Positions 8,396 through 16,680 of a DNA stretch of 64,000 nucleotides are shown here, piece by piece. This stretch comes from JAFGSG01 sp964626055 (GTDB taxonomy: Bacteria > Spirochaetota > UBA4802 > JAFGDQ01), in NCBI GenBank assembly GCA_964626055.1, contig CAZVDF010000012.1, positions 5,963-69,962 on the forward strand, given 5' to 3'. The number at the start of each line of letters is the position of its first letter. Within the stretch, counting starts at the first letter, position 1. The notes under the pieces were generated by a model. That model was not told the origin of the DNA and ran no database searches. It saw nothing but the letters and a program-made list of their open reading frames with translations. Made by a program: the position numbers and the translations under genes.

Positions 8396-8821
8396 TTAAG
8401 AATATTTATATAGACTTTCGGTAAAATCTTTCCACGCAGACGCAAATATATAAGATATATCGTTCTCGATAAATTTTACAATGTCGCCAAGCCTCTCTTT
8501 CGGGAAATAAGCCAGCGCGCCCGAATCGAAAGCATATCTTAAAATATTCGGATCGGTAGACTCCGTTGAAAGAACTACCGCGTTAAAATTCCTGACAATA
8601 GCGGCTTCAAGAACGTCAAAGCTGCAAACGTCCGCAATATCCACTATTACAAGGTCATAATATCCGGAATTGACTTTGTCGATCGCAACTTCGTATGAGT
8701 CCGCTTTATCAAAAAAGCAGCTCGGATATGCATATTTAATTTCCTCTTCCATCACGGATAATATATCCCGGTCATTATCAACCGCCAGTATTCTTCTTCC
8801 GTTCAATATTGAATCTTTCAT
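8396..8821 (-). CDS. Orphan response-regulator receiver protein under a ModE-type promoter
   Basis: 141 residues forming one receiver domain: acidic pair in V-D-N-D near 16-18, phosphoacceptor aspartate in L-V-I-V-D-I near 60, a T/S position in L-S-T-E near 87 and the conserved lysine in F-P-K-E near 108. No output domain follows, and no histidine kinase is nearby. It would act by binding a partner when phosphorylated, or be a degenerate receiver used as an adaptor. A ModE-type operator and TTGACA box lie 79-116 bp upstream, and AGGAGG-like sequence precedes the start. It converges on mop with a 47-bp gap. Confidence 0.8.
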   Translation of the reverse strand: MKDSILNGRRILAVDNDRDILSVMEEEIKYAYPSCFFDKADSYEVAIDKVNSGYYDLVIVDIADVCSFDVLEAAIVRNFNAVVLSTESTDPNILRYAFDSGALAYFPKERLGDIVKFIENDISYIFASAWKDFTESLYKYS

Positions 8822-8899
8822 ATATTTTCCTCCGTAATTTTCAAAAGATCAAATTCAAAAATATTTGATAATTCAATTAAATTGCCCTGAACTCCATAA

Positions 8900-8937
8900 C
8901 GTTATGTTAATAAAAACATAACGATTATTGATGTCAA
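8900..8937 (-). promoter_or_regulatory. ModE operator and -35 box for the receiver gene
   Basis: A 24-bp palindrome at 8900-8923, half-sites CGTTATGT and ACATAACG (perfect). TTGACA on the minus strand occupies 8932-8937, 8 bp outside it; a -10 like TTATTA falls inside the palindrome. The rest of 8822-9220 holds only a family A fragment and a terminator. Confidence 0.85.
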
Positions 8938-8978
8938 TAATAATTATATATTTTTTTAAACAATTTAGAGTACATATG

Positions 8979-8998
8979 GAAGCCGTCTCAAAATTATA
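8979..8998. repeat. Solo end of a family A element
   Basis: GAAGCCGTCTCAAAATTATA matches the outer ends of copies A3 and A4 without the palindromic core, so it looks like a remnant. Confidence 0.5.
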
Positions 8999-9079
8999 TT
9001 TTTATATTGATGCCGCTGCCCCGGGAGATATTTACAATACCATTAAGATAAACATTAAAATAATAGCACTTAGAATGAA

Positions 9080-9114
9080 AAACCCTCCTGATTTTTAATA
9101 ATACAGGAGGGTTT
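9080..9114 (-). terminator. Intrinsic terminator after the receptor/binding-protein operon
   Basis: Perfect 11-bp stem AAACCCTCCTG/CAGGAGGGTTT; on the minus strand it continues into a T-run. It ends the transcript that carries the genes at 12818-9221. Confidence 0.8.
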
Positions 9115-9220
9115 CAGAAGGAGAATTTTCGAGTTACTTTTTTAAAAAAATTTTAAAATGTTAATGTTTAAAATTATAAGACATTTAAACCTGTTGCTTT
9201 GAAAAATACTTTTAATCCAG

Positions 9221-10276
9221 TTATACTGGAGGCAGACACTGCAGTATCCTTTCCGCATCCTTATCCGTTATTTTTTTTCCGTAAATATCGGAATAATATG
9301 CTTTCATTTCTTTTATCATGTCGATGTTTTTAAATAATCCGGGATGGAATATCTTTACCATGTATATCATAAGCAGCACGCCTTCATTGCTTGCGTGATC
9401 CCATGCGTAAACGCCCATAGGCATTCGATACACCCTTTTATTCTTAACAGCCCTGAGATTCGCGAACTCCGGGTTTTTCTTTGCAATATCCGTCGAATCA
9501 AAATATCCGCTGAGGAGAATAATATCCGGGTCCCACGAAAGCACCTGTTGCGCGGATGCCTTTGCATGATTATCATCGATCGCTTCCGGCAGAAAGTTGC
9601 CCCCGGAAACTTCAACGTTCCAGTGCATTACGCTGCCTTTTCCCTGGCTGCCCATCAGGCTGCCGTGCAGGCCGCCGTAATAAACAGAAGGCCTCTTTTT
9701 TCTATCTATCTTTGATGTTATCGCAAGGATCTGCTTTACTTTTTTATCGAAATACTTATTGTATTTATCCGCTCTTGCTTTTGCGTCCGACCCCAGAAGG
9801 TCGCCGAACATCGTCACCTGTCCCTTAAAGTTTTCGATGTAGTCATTTACATTCATTGGTCTTTTTTCGGCTGAGAAAGCGCATACTGTCTTTAAACCGA
9901 CAGAGCTGTATTGTTCGCCTTTTGTCATGCCGGGCGTATAAAGCACGAAATCGATCTTCTCCTTCAGCAGATCCTCAGGTTTAATGCTTTTATTCGCACA
10001 GGCCTTTTTTATTTCCGGGAACAGCCTGTAAGCCCATGGCGATTGTTTTGCCATATGACTTATCCGGTCTCCTTTGCCCAGCGTCATTATTTTCTCCGGG
10101 GAAACACAGTGCATGCACGCGATCTTTTTCGGATCAGCCGGAATTTCGACCTTGTTTCCACACATGTCAGTTATTATTTTATTTTCTCCGGCATAAAGCG
10201 GAGAGCCAGTCCTGCTCATGCCAAAAGAAATGCCTAAAAGCATTATAATTGAATAAATAAGAATTGTTTTTTTCAT
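9221..10276 (-). CDS. Class III ABC substrate-binding protein (MolA/FecB-like), module 1
   Basis: 351 residues with a signal peptide (M-K-K-T-I-L-I...), then I-T-D-M-C-G-N-K-V-E-I-P near 35 and two lobes typical of the cobalamin/siderophore/molybdate (FecB, BtuF, MolA) superfamily. Late motifs are S-W-D-P-D-I-I-L near 245 and K-R-V-Y-R-M-P-M-G-V-Y-A-W near 285, which in this branch form the ligand pocket. It lies 115 bp behind the TonB-dependent receptor and probably shares its ModE-controlled transcript. It should take ligand from the receptor to an inner-membrane FecCD-type permease. Known MolA proteins of this class bind molybdate and tungstate; the ligand here is inferred from context. 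A C-rich site (M-H-C, K-A-C-A) near 56-90 is unusual. Confidence 0.85.
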   Translation of the reverse strand: MKKTILIYSIIMLLGISFGMSRTGSPLYAGENKIITDMCGNKVEIPADPKKIACMHCVSPEKIMTLGKGDRISHMAKQSPWAYRLFPEIKKACANKSIKPEDLLKEKIDFVLYTPGMTKGEQYSSVGLKTVCAFSAEKRPMNVNDYIENFKGQVTMFGDLLGSDAKARADKYNKYFDKKVKQILAITSKIDRKKRPSVYYGGLHGSLMGSQGKGSVMHWNVEVSGGNFLPEAIDDNHAKASAQQVLSWDPDIILLSGYFDSTDIAKKNPEFANLRAVKNKRVYRMPMGVYAWDHASNEGVLLMIYMVKIFHPGLFKNIDMIKEMKAYYSDIYGKKITDKDAERILQCLPPV

Positions 10277-10391
10277 TTTATAAAAGCTCCACGTATATTT
10301 TCCTGTTCATTTATAAAGATATCCGGGTGAGGAAAAATTTATAAAATCATTGTTTTATTATCCCCACCAAGGATAAATTTATATTTTTAAG

Positions 10392-12818
10392 TTATAACTC
10401 CGCACTTAAACCGAAGAAGAACTGCCTTCCGGGGCCCGGGTTGAACGGGTCAATATCATAATCATCTAAAATATTTCTGCAAAGCACGTAAGCCTCATAT
10501 TTATCTAATACTTTTTGTGAAATTTTTACATTGAACATTATCGGATCATGCAGCTCGACTTTTTTATAATATGCCGTTGAAAAAGAATTAGACGCCGTAG
10601 GATTACTTGCCATTGCATATCTCACAGCTTTAGCCATATATTCTCCGAATATATTCAGAGAAGTTTTCGTAAAGAAATCGAATCTTAAATCCGCAACAAA
10701 TTGATGCTGAGGAACGGAAGTCGTACCATTTGTGCTTGTAGGTATATCGCCTTTATTTATTGCCGAATTAGCGCTGTTTTCCAAATTCTTAAGCCTGAGG
10801 TATGTGTAAGTAAGACTGATATTAAGATCCATTACCCTGTCTATTAAGTCTTTAAGTTTTCCGTTTGCGATTAATTCAACACCCTGATGAGTTTCTCCCT
10901 TTGTATTTGTATAAAGCTTGTTCCCGGTTACATTAGGATCATATATTGTAGCCAGCTTATCCTTAAATTTTGTGTAAAAGTAATCGGTGCGTAAGCTAAC
11001 TGTCCTTTGCAACAGGAAAAATTCAGGGCCTATATTTGTATTATATGATTTTTCAGGTTTTAAACCGTCGTCCGTAACTTCCGAAGCCACATTGGCATAT
11101 TGCGACATGGTCGGAAGCTTGGTCTTCTGTGAGAAGGAACCGCGCAGCAATAGAAAATTCTTAAGAGGTTCATAAGTGACTCCGACTACAGGATTAAATG
11201 AATCCCTCGTCCCCCATATAGCCGAATCCTCTTTGGCGATGTACTGGTCTTCCATATTAGGATAAAAATATGTTACGCGTCCGGCTGTCCTTGTAACATT
11301 TCTTTTCTTATAATCCATGAATTTTTGGGCGTCGTAAGATATTCCGGCGCTTATGTTAACCGGCAAACTTAAAGCCGGATTGAGATTAATTTCATCCTCC
11401 AGTGCGACCGTGAGCTGTTCCATGGTCATGCGTTTTGTGTCGAAGTAGTCATAACCGGCTAATGCATATGCTGCGTCAGCGCTGCCTAATCCTGTTCCGA
11501 CAAATCTTTTATCAGCCTGTTCCCTTTCAACATGTTTATCCCATCGGAAAAGAATAGAATTATTGAGTTTATTCCAGTTTGCAAGCTTATAAGAGGGAAA
11601 AATATTAAAACCGGCAGATGTATTTTTCCAATTGGAATGATCGCCTCCCCAGCTTGTTACGGGCGTGGTCTCATCGGCGTCTATATAACCATCAAGAACT
11701 TCATTATTATAAGTATAAAATACATTTCCTTTTAAAGAAAAATCTTCTTTTTCATAATTTAAATAAGGTGCCGCAGTTATTGAATATACGTCCCGCCAGT
11801 TAAATGCAGTTGCGCTCAATTTAAAGGTATTTGAAGAAGCTGAGTTCGACCATGCGCCGTTAGATGTCTCTTCAGTATTAGTCAGTGAATTGCTGTATCT
11901 CTTTGATTCACTCTGAGTATAATTTGCCGTAATACCTGTTTCAAGGCCTTTAAAAAAAGAATATCCGGTTTTTCCTGAAATATTATATTTAAACATTTCC
12001 TGATGAGGCCATTCGCCGGTATCATTTAAATATTTATCGAGCGCGTACTGGGAGGCTGCAGAAGAATCCATTGTGTATCCCAGGGATGGATATAACTTAT
12101 TGAACCATTTTAAACGTTCCGATTTATCCAGCTTTTTGGAGACTTCAAAAGAAGCTTCTTTTGAGACATTGGCTGTCAGCCAATAATAGAAATCATTTAA
12201 AGCCATTCCCTGGGCTGCATTAATAGTATAATCCCCATTAATACCATACTCGATACCTCCTTTTGCGTATAAATCCGTAGGCCTCTTTGAAATTATATTT
12301 ATTGATCCGACCGTCCCCAGACTTCCATATAGGGCGGAAGAGGTACCGCGATTAATAATGATTTCCGAAGCATCCATTACAGGGATTTTTGAAATATCGA
12401 CATTTGCCTCATAAACATCGGCTATCGGAATACCGTCGACCAGCAGGGCGACATAAGGCATTTCAAATCCTCTCAGGTAAAAACGTTTATGACCTTTTCC
12501 ATGTTGAAATGTAATAAAACCCGGAACTAATTTCAGTGAATCGCTAAGATCTCTGTCACCATGCGCTTTAATATCCTCCGCTGTCAATATTGAAGTAGTG
12601 GTCGCGTTTTCGATATTTGCGATCCTTTTCTGTTTTACCACGATCTCGCCAATGGTAAACGGCTCGGTTTTTTGTTTTTCGGCTTTCGTCGAATCTGTTT
12701 TTTTCTCTTCTGTCTGTATTTGCGCAGGCTGATCCTGTACTGCCTGTGCATCCAGATTCATTACTGAAATTGACAGAAGAAATAAAGAACTCAATAAAAA
12801 TGCTGAAAATCTCTTCAT
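10392..12818 (-). CDS. TonB-dependent outer-membrane receptor, module 1
   Basis: About 808 residues counted from the ATG at 12818, which has GGGAGG ten bases upstream; TTG codons just before it are rejected. A signal peptide ends near D-A-Q-A. A TonB-box-like stretch G-E-I-V-V-K follows a Lys/Gln-rich linker, then the plug domain (L-K-L-V-P-G-F, F-Y-L-R-G-F, L-V-D-G-I-P-I, I-I-N-R-G-T-S-S-A-L-Y-G). The rest is a 22-strand-type barrel ending in F-F-F-G-L-S-A-E-L. It should pull a scarce ligand through the outer membrane with TonB energy. The ModE operator directly in front suggests the ligand is molybdate or a molybdate chelate. Confidence 0.92.
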   Translation of the reverse strand: MKRFSAFLLSSLFLLSISVMNLDAQAVQDQPAQIQTEEKKTDSTKAEKQKTEPFTIGEIVVKQKRIANIENATTTSILTAEDIKAHGDRDLSDSLKLVPGFITFQHGKGHKRFYLRGFEMPYVALLVDGIPIADVYEANVDISKIPVMDASEIIINRGTSSALYGSLGTVGSINIISKRPTDLYAKGGIEYGINGDYTINAAQGMALNDFYYWLTANVSKEASFEVSKKLDKSERLKWFNKLYPSLGYTMDSSAASQYALDKYLNDTGEWPHQEMFKYNISGKTGYSFFKGLETGITANYTQSESKRYSNSLTNTEETSNGAWSNSASSNTFKLSATAFNWRDVYSITAAPYLNYEKEDFSLKGNVFYTYNNEVLDGYIDADETTPVTSWGGDHSNWKNTSAGFNIFPSYKLANWNKLNNSILFRWDKHVEREQADKRFVGTGLGSADAAYALAGYDYFDTKRMTMEQLTVALEDEINLNPALSLPVNISAGISYDAQKFMDYKKRNVTRTAGRVTYFYPNMEDQYIAKEDSAIWGTRDSFNPVVGVTYEPLKNFLLLRGSFSQKTKLPTMSQYANVASEVTDDGLKPEKSYNTNIGPEFFLLQRTVSLRTDYFYTKFKDKLATIYDPNVTGNKLYTNTKGETHQGVELIANGKLKDLIDRVMDLNISLTYTYLRLKNLENSANSAINKGDIPTSTNGTTSVPQHQFVADLRFDFFTKTSLNIFGEYMAKAVRYAMASNPTASNSFSTAYYKKVELHDPIMFNVKISQKVLDKYEAYVLCRNILDDYDIDPFNPGPGRQFFFGLSAEL

Positions 12819-12852
12819 AATCAACAAACCTCCCTAAATGTTAGTAATCATT

Positions 12853-12890
12853 CGATATGTCCAAAAAAACATAGCGTTTATATATGTCAA
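12853..12890 (-). promoter_or_regulatory. ModE operator and -35 box for receptor module 1
   Basis: 24-bp palindrome at 12853-12876 with half-sites CGATATGT and ACATAGCG; minus-strand TTGACA at 12885-12890, 8 bp outside. Confidence 0.82.
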
Positions 12891-12986
12891 TATATATTTT
12901 GTTATTTTTGACATTTTTAGTAATTTTGCAGATCTGAAGGCGCAAAAAAATAGCAGGGAGTGGAATTCATCTGTCCGGAAATAGTC

Positions 12987-13022
12987 AAAAAGGGACCTCC
13001 CAGGCCGGGGGATGTCCCTTTT
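12987..13022 (-). terminator. Intrinsic terminator of the moeA-exbB-exbD-tonB operon
   Basis: AAAAGGGAC/GTCCCTTTT stem with an inner G/C-rich stem; T-runs on both sides so it could work in both directions. It separates the tonB operon from the receptor promoter at 12885. Confidence 0.75.
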
Positions 13023-13112
13023 AAAAAGAGATAACAAAATGAGATTCATTTATCATTATGTAAAATTTAACATATCGCGAATTCCTGTCGACAAATTTTT
13101 TAAAAAATATAT

Positions 13113-13244
13113 TTAAAACTTATGTTCTGTACGCGATGTATTGTAAAAACGGAATTGGGCGATCAGGCTTTTCTGGTAATCGCTTTCCTCAGCATGGGCG
13201 GAAGCGTCCGGAAATAAAAGCAGCAGGCAGAATATCTGTTTCAT
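13113..13244 (-). CDS. Small secreted protein at the end of the tonB operon
   Basis: A 43-codon frame with an AAAGGAG ribosome-binding site seven to eight bases before its ATG. It starts 19 bp after the tonB stop. The first 18 residues are a short signal peptide (M-K-Q-I-F-C-L-L-L-L-F-P...A-S-A-H-A), followed by a 25-residue polar tail with S-D-Y-Q-K-S-L and no cysteines. I do not recognise a family. It may be a real small periplasmic partner of the TonB system, or the truncated N-terminus of a lost secreted protein: the tail ends abruptly in A/T-rich sequence. The strong ribosome site and position favour expression. Confidence 0.55.
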   Translation of the reverse strand: MKQIFCLLLLFPDASAHAEESDYQKSLIAQFRFYNTSRTEHKF

Positions 13245-13263
13245 CGGTATGTTCTCCTTTATT

Positions 13264-13923
13264 TCAGTCCTGCAGCGTGAACACTATAGGAAGGCGCACC
13301 ACCATCTTTACGGGTTTACCGCTTTTTTTACCGGGCCGAAAGCGCATTCTCGCGAGCACTTTCATCGCGGCGTCGTCGAATCCGTATCCGGCGTTCGCGG
13401 ACAGGACTTTTGACTTGTTGATCGCTCCGTTGTCGTTGACCTGGACTTCCACAATAACCGTGCTCCGCGTAATGTTCGCCGATCTGGCCGCTTTCGGGAA
13501 ATATTCGTCGGGATTGAAATCAATGATAGGCACAGGCGGACGCTCCGCCAGGTCCGCGAACATGTATCCGTCCTGGTCTGTGCCTGTACCCGAAAGCTTG
13601 TTTATGTTCACATCGACATTCTCCGCGTCAGCCTTGCCTTCGCCCGTGCCCTCGACCCATTCTTCCTTCTGTACCGGCGCCGGGTTAGTGTCGCCGCCAA
13701 GGATTATCGATTCCGGAATATCGATAAAATCGACTTCTACATTTTTATTCGCGAGTTCGCTTCCGTCGAAAACCATTTCTTTATTGGACGCGAAAGCGAC
13801 AATTGCAGGAAAATAATATATAATAATAATTATAACATGAAGCGCGAACGAGCCGGTAAAGCACCGTTTAAAAAGATCCATTTTTTTGAACCGCCGAATT
13901 ATTTTTCCGATCTTATTATTCAT
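13264..13923 (-). CDS. tonB: TonB energy-transducing protein
   Basis: 219 residues: a short cytoplasmic head, one membrane helix (about 26-47), an acidic/polar periplasmic linker and a C-terminal TonB domain (about 135-219) with S-T-V-I-V-E-V-Q-V-N-D-N-G, A-G-Y-G-F-D-D-A-A-M-K and M-R-F-R-P-G motifs. It couples ExbB/ExbD proton flow to the outer-membrane receptors. The linker lacks the usual proline-rich repeats and is short. It starts 16 bp after exbD. Being in the same run as moeA, behind a ModE operator, it is probably dedicated to the molybdenum receptors. Confidence 0.92.
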   Translation of the reverse strand: MNNKIGKIIRRFKKMDLFKRCFTGSFALHVIIIIIYYFPAIVAFASNKEMVFDGSELANKNVEVDFIDIPESIILGGDTNPAPVQKEEWVEGTGEGKADAENVDVNINKLSGTGTDQDGYMFADLAERPPVPIIDFNPDEYFPKAARSANITRSTVIVEVQVNDNGAINKSKVLSANAGYGFDDAAMKVLARMRFRPGKKSGKPVKMVVRLPIVFTLQD

Positions 13924-13939
13924 AATTCAACCCCCGGAA

Positions 13940-14341
13940 TTAACGTTTTACGGACAGGGCTATCCTCGTAACGCCCGCCTGGCGGATCAATCCCATCGCG
14001 TACGCTATTTTGCCGTATGAAAGCCTTTCGTCCGCGGAAAGCGTCACCCTCATGTTGGGCCTGTATTTCGCTTCCTGAGTAAGCTTAACAAGCATTCTGT
14101 CTTCCGTGATCTCGCTATCTTCCATCAGCAGTTTGCCGTTTACCGTCAGGGCGATCTGCACCGACTTCTGAATGTTCGGATCGGCCGCGTTGGCCTTTGG
14201 AAGATTGATGTTTACGGATTCCATTTTCAGGAAGTTGGCCGTTACCATGAATATTACGAGAAGCACGAGAAGAACATCTACCATAGGAGTAATATTGATA
14301 TAACCGATCTCGTCGCTCTCGGAGTTTGAATACATTGCCAT
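13940..14341 (-). CDS. exbD: ExbD/TolR-family proton-channel protein
   Basis: 133 residues with one membrane helix beginning N-I-T-P-M-V-D-V-L-L-V-L-L; the aspartate at residue 22 is the proton-carrying residue of the family. A periplasmic domain follows with I-N-L-P-K-A near 50 and a late S-Y-G-K-I-A motif. AAGGAGG stands nine bases before the start. It forms the energising complex with ExbB and TonB. A palindromic mobile-type element sits between it and exbB, so its expression depends on read-through or an internal promoter. Confidence 0.93.
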   Translation of the reverse strand: MAMYSNSESDEIGYINITPMVDVLLVLLVIFMVTANFLKMESVNINLPKANAADPNIQKSVQIALTVNGKLLMEDSEITEDRMLVKLTQEAKYRPNMRVTLSADERLSYGKIAYAMGLIRQAGVTRIALSVKR

Positions 14342-14374
14342 AATTTATTACCTCCTTATTAAAATAATAGCTTA

Positions 14375-14560
14375 TCCGATATATTTTTATATAATGGATA
14401 AACATTAATGATAGAATGATCAGATTTAATTAATTTTAAGGCAACATGGATGTTGCCGACCGCCGAAGAGTCCATGGATGGGATATTTGAGGCGGAAAAT
14501 TGATTAGATCTGATCATTCTATCAACAGTGTTAAAAAATTAATGTAATAAAAGTTAGTAT
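14375..14560. mobile_element. MITE-like element family B, copy B3 (reverse orientation)
   Basis: 28-nt arms (14410-14437 and 14496-14523) pair apart from two positions that would be G-U wobbles in RNA. The core (GGCAACATGGATGTTGCC, then the loop shared with B2) is inverted relative to B2. The flanks match B2's sub-terminal sequence (AATGTTTAT on one side, ACTTTTATTACATTAAT on the other) but the terminal ends have decayed. It interrupts the exbB-exbD spacer. Confidence 0.78.
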
Positions 14561-14561
14561 A

Positions 14562-15194
14562 TCAGTTTATTTTCTTCCCCTTCGCACTGAGATTGGCGCT
14601 GATCTCTTTTGAAAATATCTCAAGGTGCTGGATAATGACCTTTACTTTTTTCGAAAAATAGTTGTTTGCCATGACGACCGGTATGGCTATAAAAAGCCCG
14701 AACGCTGTCGCGTACAGCGCCTTGGAAATGCTCCGCATCACCACTTCCGCGCCCGTGCTCCCCAGAGTTCCCAGCCCGTAGAACGCCTTGATGACTCCAA
14801 GCACCGTGCCCAGAAGACCTATGAACGGGGCGTTATTCCCCAGCGTGTTCAGGATCGTCAGCCTCTTTTCCATAAATATCTTCTCTTCAATAATTTTTCC
14901 GGACATGAGCTCCGGTAGGCTGCCCTCGTCATTTTTAGCATGATCTATTGAAAATTGCGCGAACCTGGTATACGCGTTATCGCCTGCCGCTTTTATCAGA
15001 TCGGCTGATGTTTTAAGATCGCGCTTTCTGAAAAGAGCTATCAATTCCTCCGCGAATGCGGTAATCTTTTTATTGGAATTCTTATTGAATACCATTGCTC
15101 TTTCAATTCCGACGGCAAGCGCAACTATGCTCGCGAGAATGAGCATTGAGAAAACAATTATTTCGCCGTAATCCACTAATATCAATTCGTACAT
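14562..15194 (-). CDS. exbB: ExbB/TolQ-family proton-channel protein
   Basis: 210 residues with three membrane helices (about 12-32, 110-135, 150-180). The second and third carry the MotA/TolQ/ExbB signature, including G-L-L-G-T-V-L-G-V-I near 122 and A-L-Y-A-T-A-F-G-L-F-I-A-I-P near 158. It is shorter at the N-terminus than E. coli ExbB but full length for the family. It lies 48 bp after moeA on the same strand. Confidence 0.93.
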   Translation of the reverse strand: MYELILVDYGEIIVFSMLILASIVALAVGIERAMVFNKNSNKKITAFAEELIALFRKRDLKTSADLIKAAGDNAYTRFAQFSIDHAKNDEGSLPELMSGKIIEEKIFMEKRLTILNTLGNNAPFIGLLGTVLGVIKAFYGLGTLGSTGAEVVMRSISKALYATAFGLFIAIPVVMANNYFSKKVKVIIQHLEIFSKEISANLSAKGKKIN

Positions 15195-15242
15195 GTCGTT
15201 CTTCCTTAAATTTGACTTATATAGTTTTATATTGCCATCTCA

Positions 15243-16577
15243 TTAAATAATGGGGTGCTCCTGCCGCCAATCCAGAGGCAGAACTTTTATTGTATCCCCG
15301 GCTTTTACCGCGGAACCTGCCGGAATGATAGCGAGCGAGTTTGCGGCCGCCATTGAAGCTATCATGCCCAGTCTGTCGCCAAGTCCAAGTATTACCCGGT
15401 ATTCGCCCTTAACTTTTTCCAGGCGTGAATACTTTACAAATGCCATGCCCATTCTTTGAGGCGTCGAATCCATGGCCGTTGCGTCCACCGCAGGATGTCC
15501 TGTTTCCGCGATACCTCTCATTTTAAGAAGAGCGGGCCTTACAAGAGTCTCGAAATTGATTATACAGCCCGCAGGCGGGCCTGCAAGGGAAAAGACCGGG
15601 ATTGCTTTTTTCCCGCCATCCCGGGAAAAATTACTGATTACGCCGAACGCTACCGCCGCTCCGGGGCCCATTTTAATTTTGGAAAAAATTACTTTACCAA
15701 GTTTCCCAACTACAAGCCTTACCAGGTCGTAATCGCCCTTGGACACTCCGCCGCTTGTGATCACGACATCCGCCGTTACCCCGGTCGGGATTTTCGATAA
15801 AATAGCGTCTTCTTTATCCCGTGCGATACCCAGTATCCTTGGTATGCCTCCGTAGTGCGAGACAAGAGAAGAGATCGTAGCGGTATTGGAATTATAAGTT
15901 TTACCGCGTGACAACGGCCTGCCGGGTTTGATAAGTTCGTCCCCCGTGGCTATTATGGCAACAACCGGACGACGCACTACTTTAATCCAGGCCTTTCCGA
16001 TGGACGCAAGCGCGGAGATCTGTGTCGGGCCGATAACCGTTCCTTTCTGCACAATAAGGGCGCCTTTTTTTACATTGCTTCCTGCAGGACGAATGCTGTC
16101 CCCGGGATTCGCTTTCACATAAATCTTTACGTATGAGGGCTTATTTCTGTTGGGCCCGTTTTTATTACCGGGCTCGTCGGTATCCTCAAAACGCACCACG
16201 CAATCCGCTCCTTCCGGGACTACCGAACCGGTCATGATACGAATGGCCGTCCCGGGAGTGACTTCAGTCCGGATGAGGCGCCCTGCCCGCGCCGTAGCCG
16301 CTATTCTCAATACTGCTGGATTCTGCGCGGAGGCATCTCCGATATCTTCCGACCTCACCGCATAGCCGTCCGGGCCGGAAATGGAAGCCTGGGGCAGATC
16401 GAAATTGGAATAAATATTTTCCGCGAGCACCTGGCCTGCGGATTTGACAATCGGCCTCTCCTCTTCTCCTATGACGAATGTATTCTTTAAAACAATTTCC
16501 AGCGCGTCTTCATAATTTATGGCGGTCTTTTCTTTACCCTTCCGAATTGTTTTAACGACATCCCGTGATTTTGTCAT
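15243..16577 (-). CDS. moeA: MoeA, molybdopterin molybdotransferase
   Basis: 444 residues. It inserts molybdate into adenylylated molybdopterin to give molybdenum cofactor. Visible parts are the MoeA N-terminal region with S-G-P-D-G-Y-A-V near 64, the MoCF-binding domain with A-T-G-D-E-L near 210, N-S-N-T near 228 and T-S-G-G-V-S-K-G-D-Y near 275, and a C-terminal beta-barrel with L-A-G-P-P-A-G near 328. It heads the run moeA-exbB-exbD-tonB-small protein, and a ModE operator precedes it by 23 bp. Placing a cofactor-synthesis gene with the TonB complex ties the energised outer-membrane uptake to molybdenum. Confidence 0.95.
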   Translation of the reverse strand: MTKSRDVVKTIRKGKEKTAINYEDALEIVLKNTFVIGEEERPIVKSAGQVLAENIYSNFDLPQASISGPDGYAVRSEDIGDASAQNPAVLRIAATARAGRLIRTEVTPGTAIRIMTGSVVPEGADCVVRFEDTDEPGNKNGPNRNKPSYVKIYVKANPGDSIRPAGSNVKKGALIVQKGTVIGPTQISALASIGKAWIKVVRRPVVAIIATGDELIKPGRPLSRGKTYNSNTATISSLVSHYGGIPRILGIARDKEDAILSKIPTGVTADVVITSGGVSKGDYDLVRLVVGKLGKVIFSKIKMGPGAAVAFGVISNFSRDGGKKAIPVFSLAGPPAGCIINFETLVRPALLKMRGIAETGHPAVDATAMDSTPQRMGMAFVKYSRLEKVKGEYRVILGLGDRLGMIASMAAANSLAIIPAGSAVKAGDTIKVLPLDWRQEHPII

Positions 16578-16599
16578 GCTGCCTCCATTATAATATATA

Positions 16600-16637
16600 C
16601 GTTATGTCAAAAAAAACATAACCTGGATGCTTGTCAA
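16600..16637 (-). promoter_or_regulatory. ModE operator and -35 box for moeA-exbB-exbD-tonB
   Basis: 24-bp palindrome at 16600-16623, half-sites CGTTATGT and ACATAACC; minus-strand TTGACA at 16632-16637. Confidence 0.85.
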
Positions 16638-16680
16638 GGTATTTTTAAATAAATTTTAGAACATTTATTGAGTGAAAGGC

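Noticed and set aside
12834..13049. Open frame on the minus strand between the tonB operon and the receptor
   Set aside because: It covers an intrinsic terminator and the receptor promoter/operator, so it is unlikely to be coding.
16578..16680. Moco riboswitch before moeA or the mod genes
   Set aside because: The leader of moeA is too short, and no multi-stem leader with the expected conserved parts was seen before modD, modB or mop.
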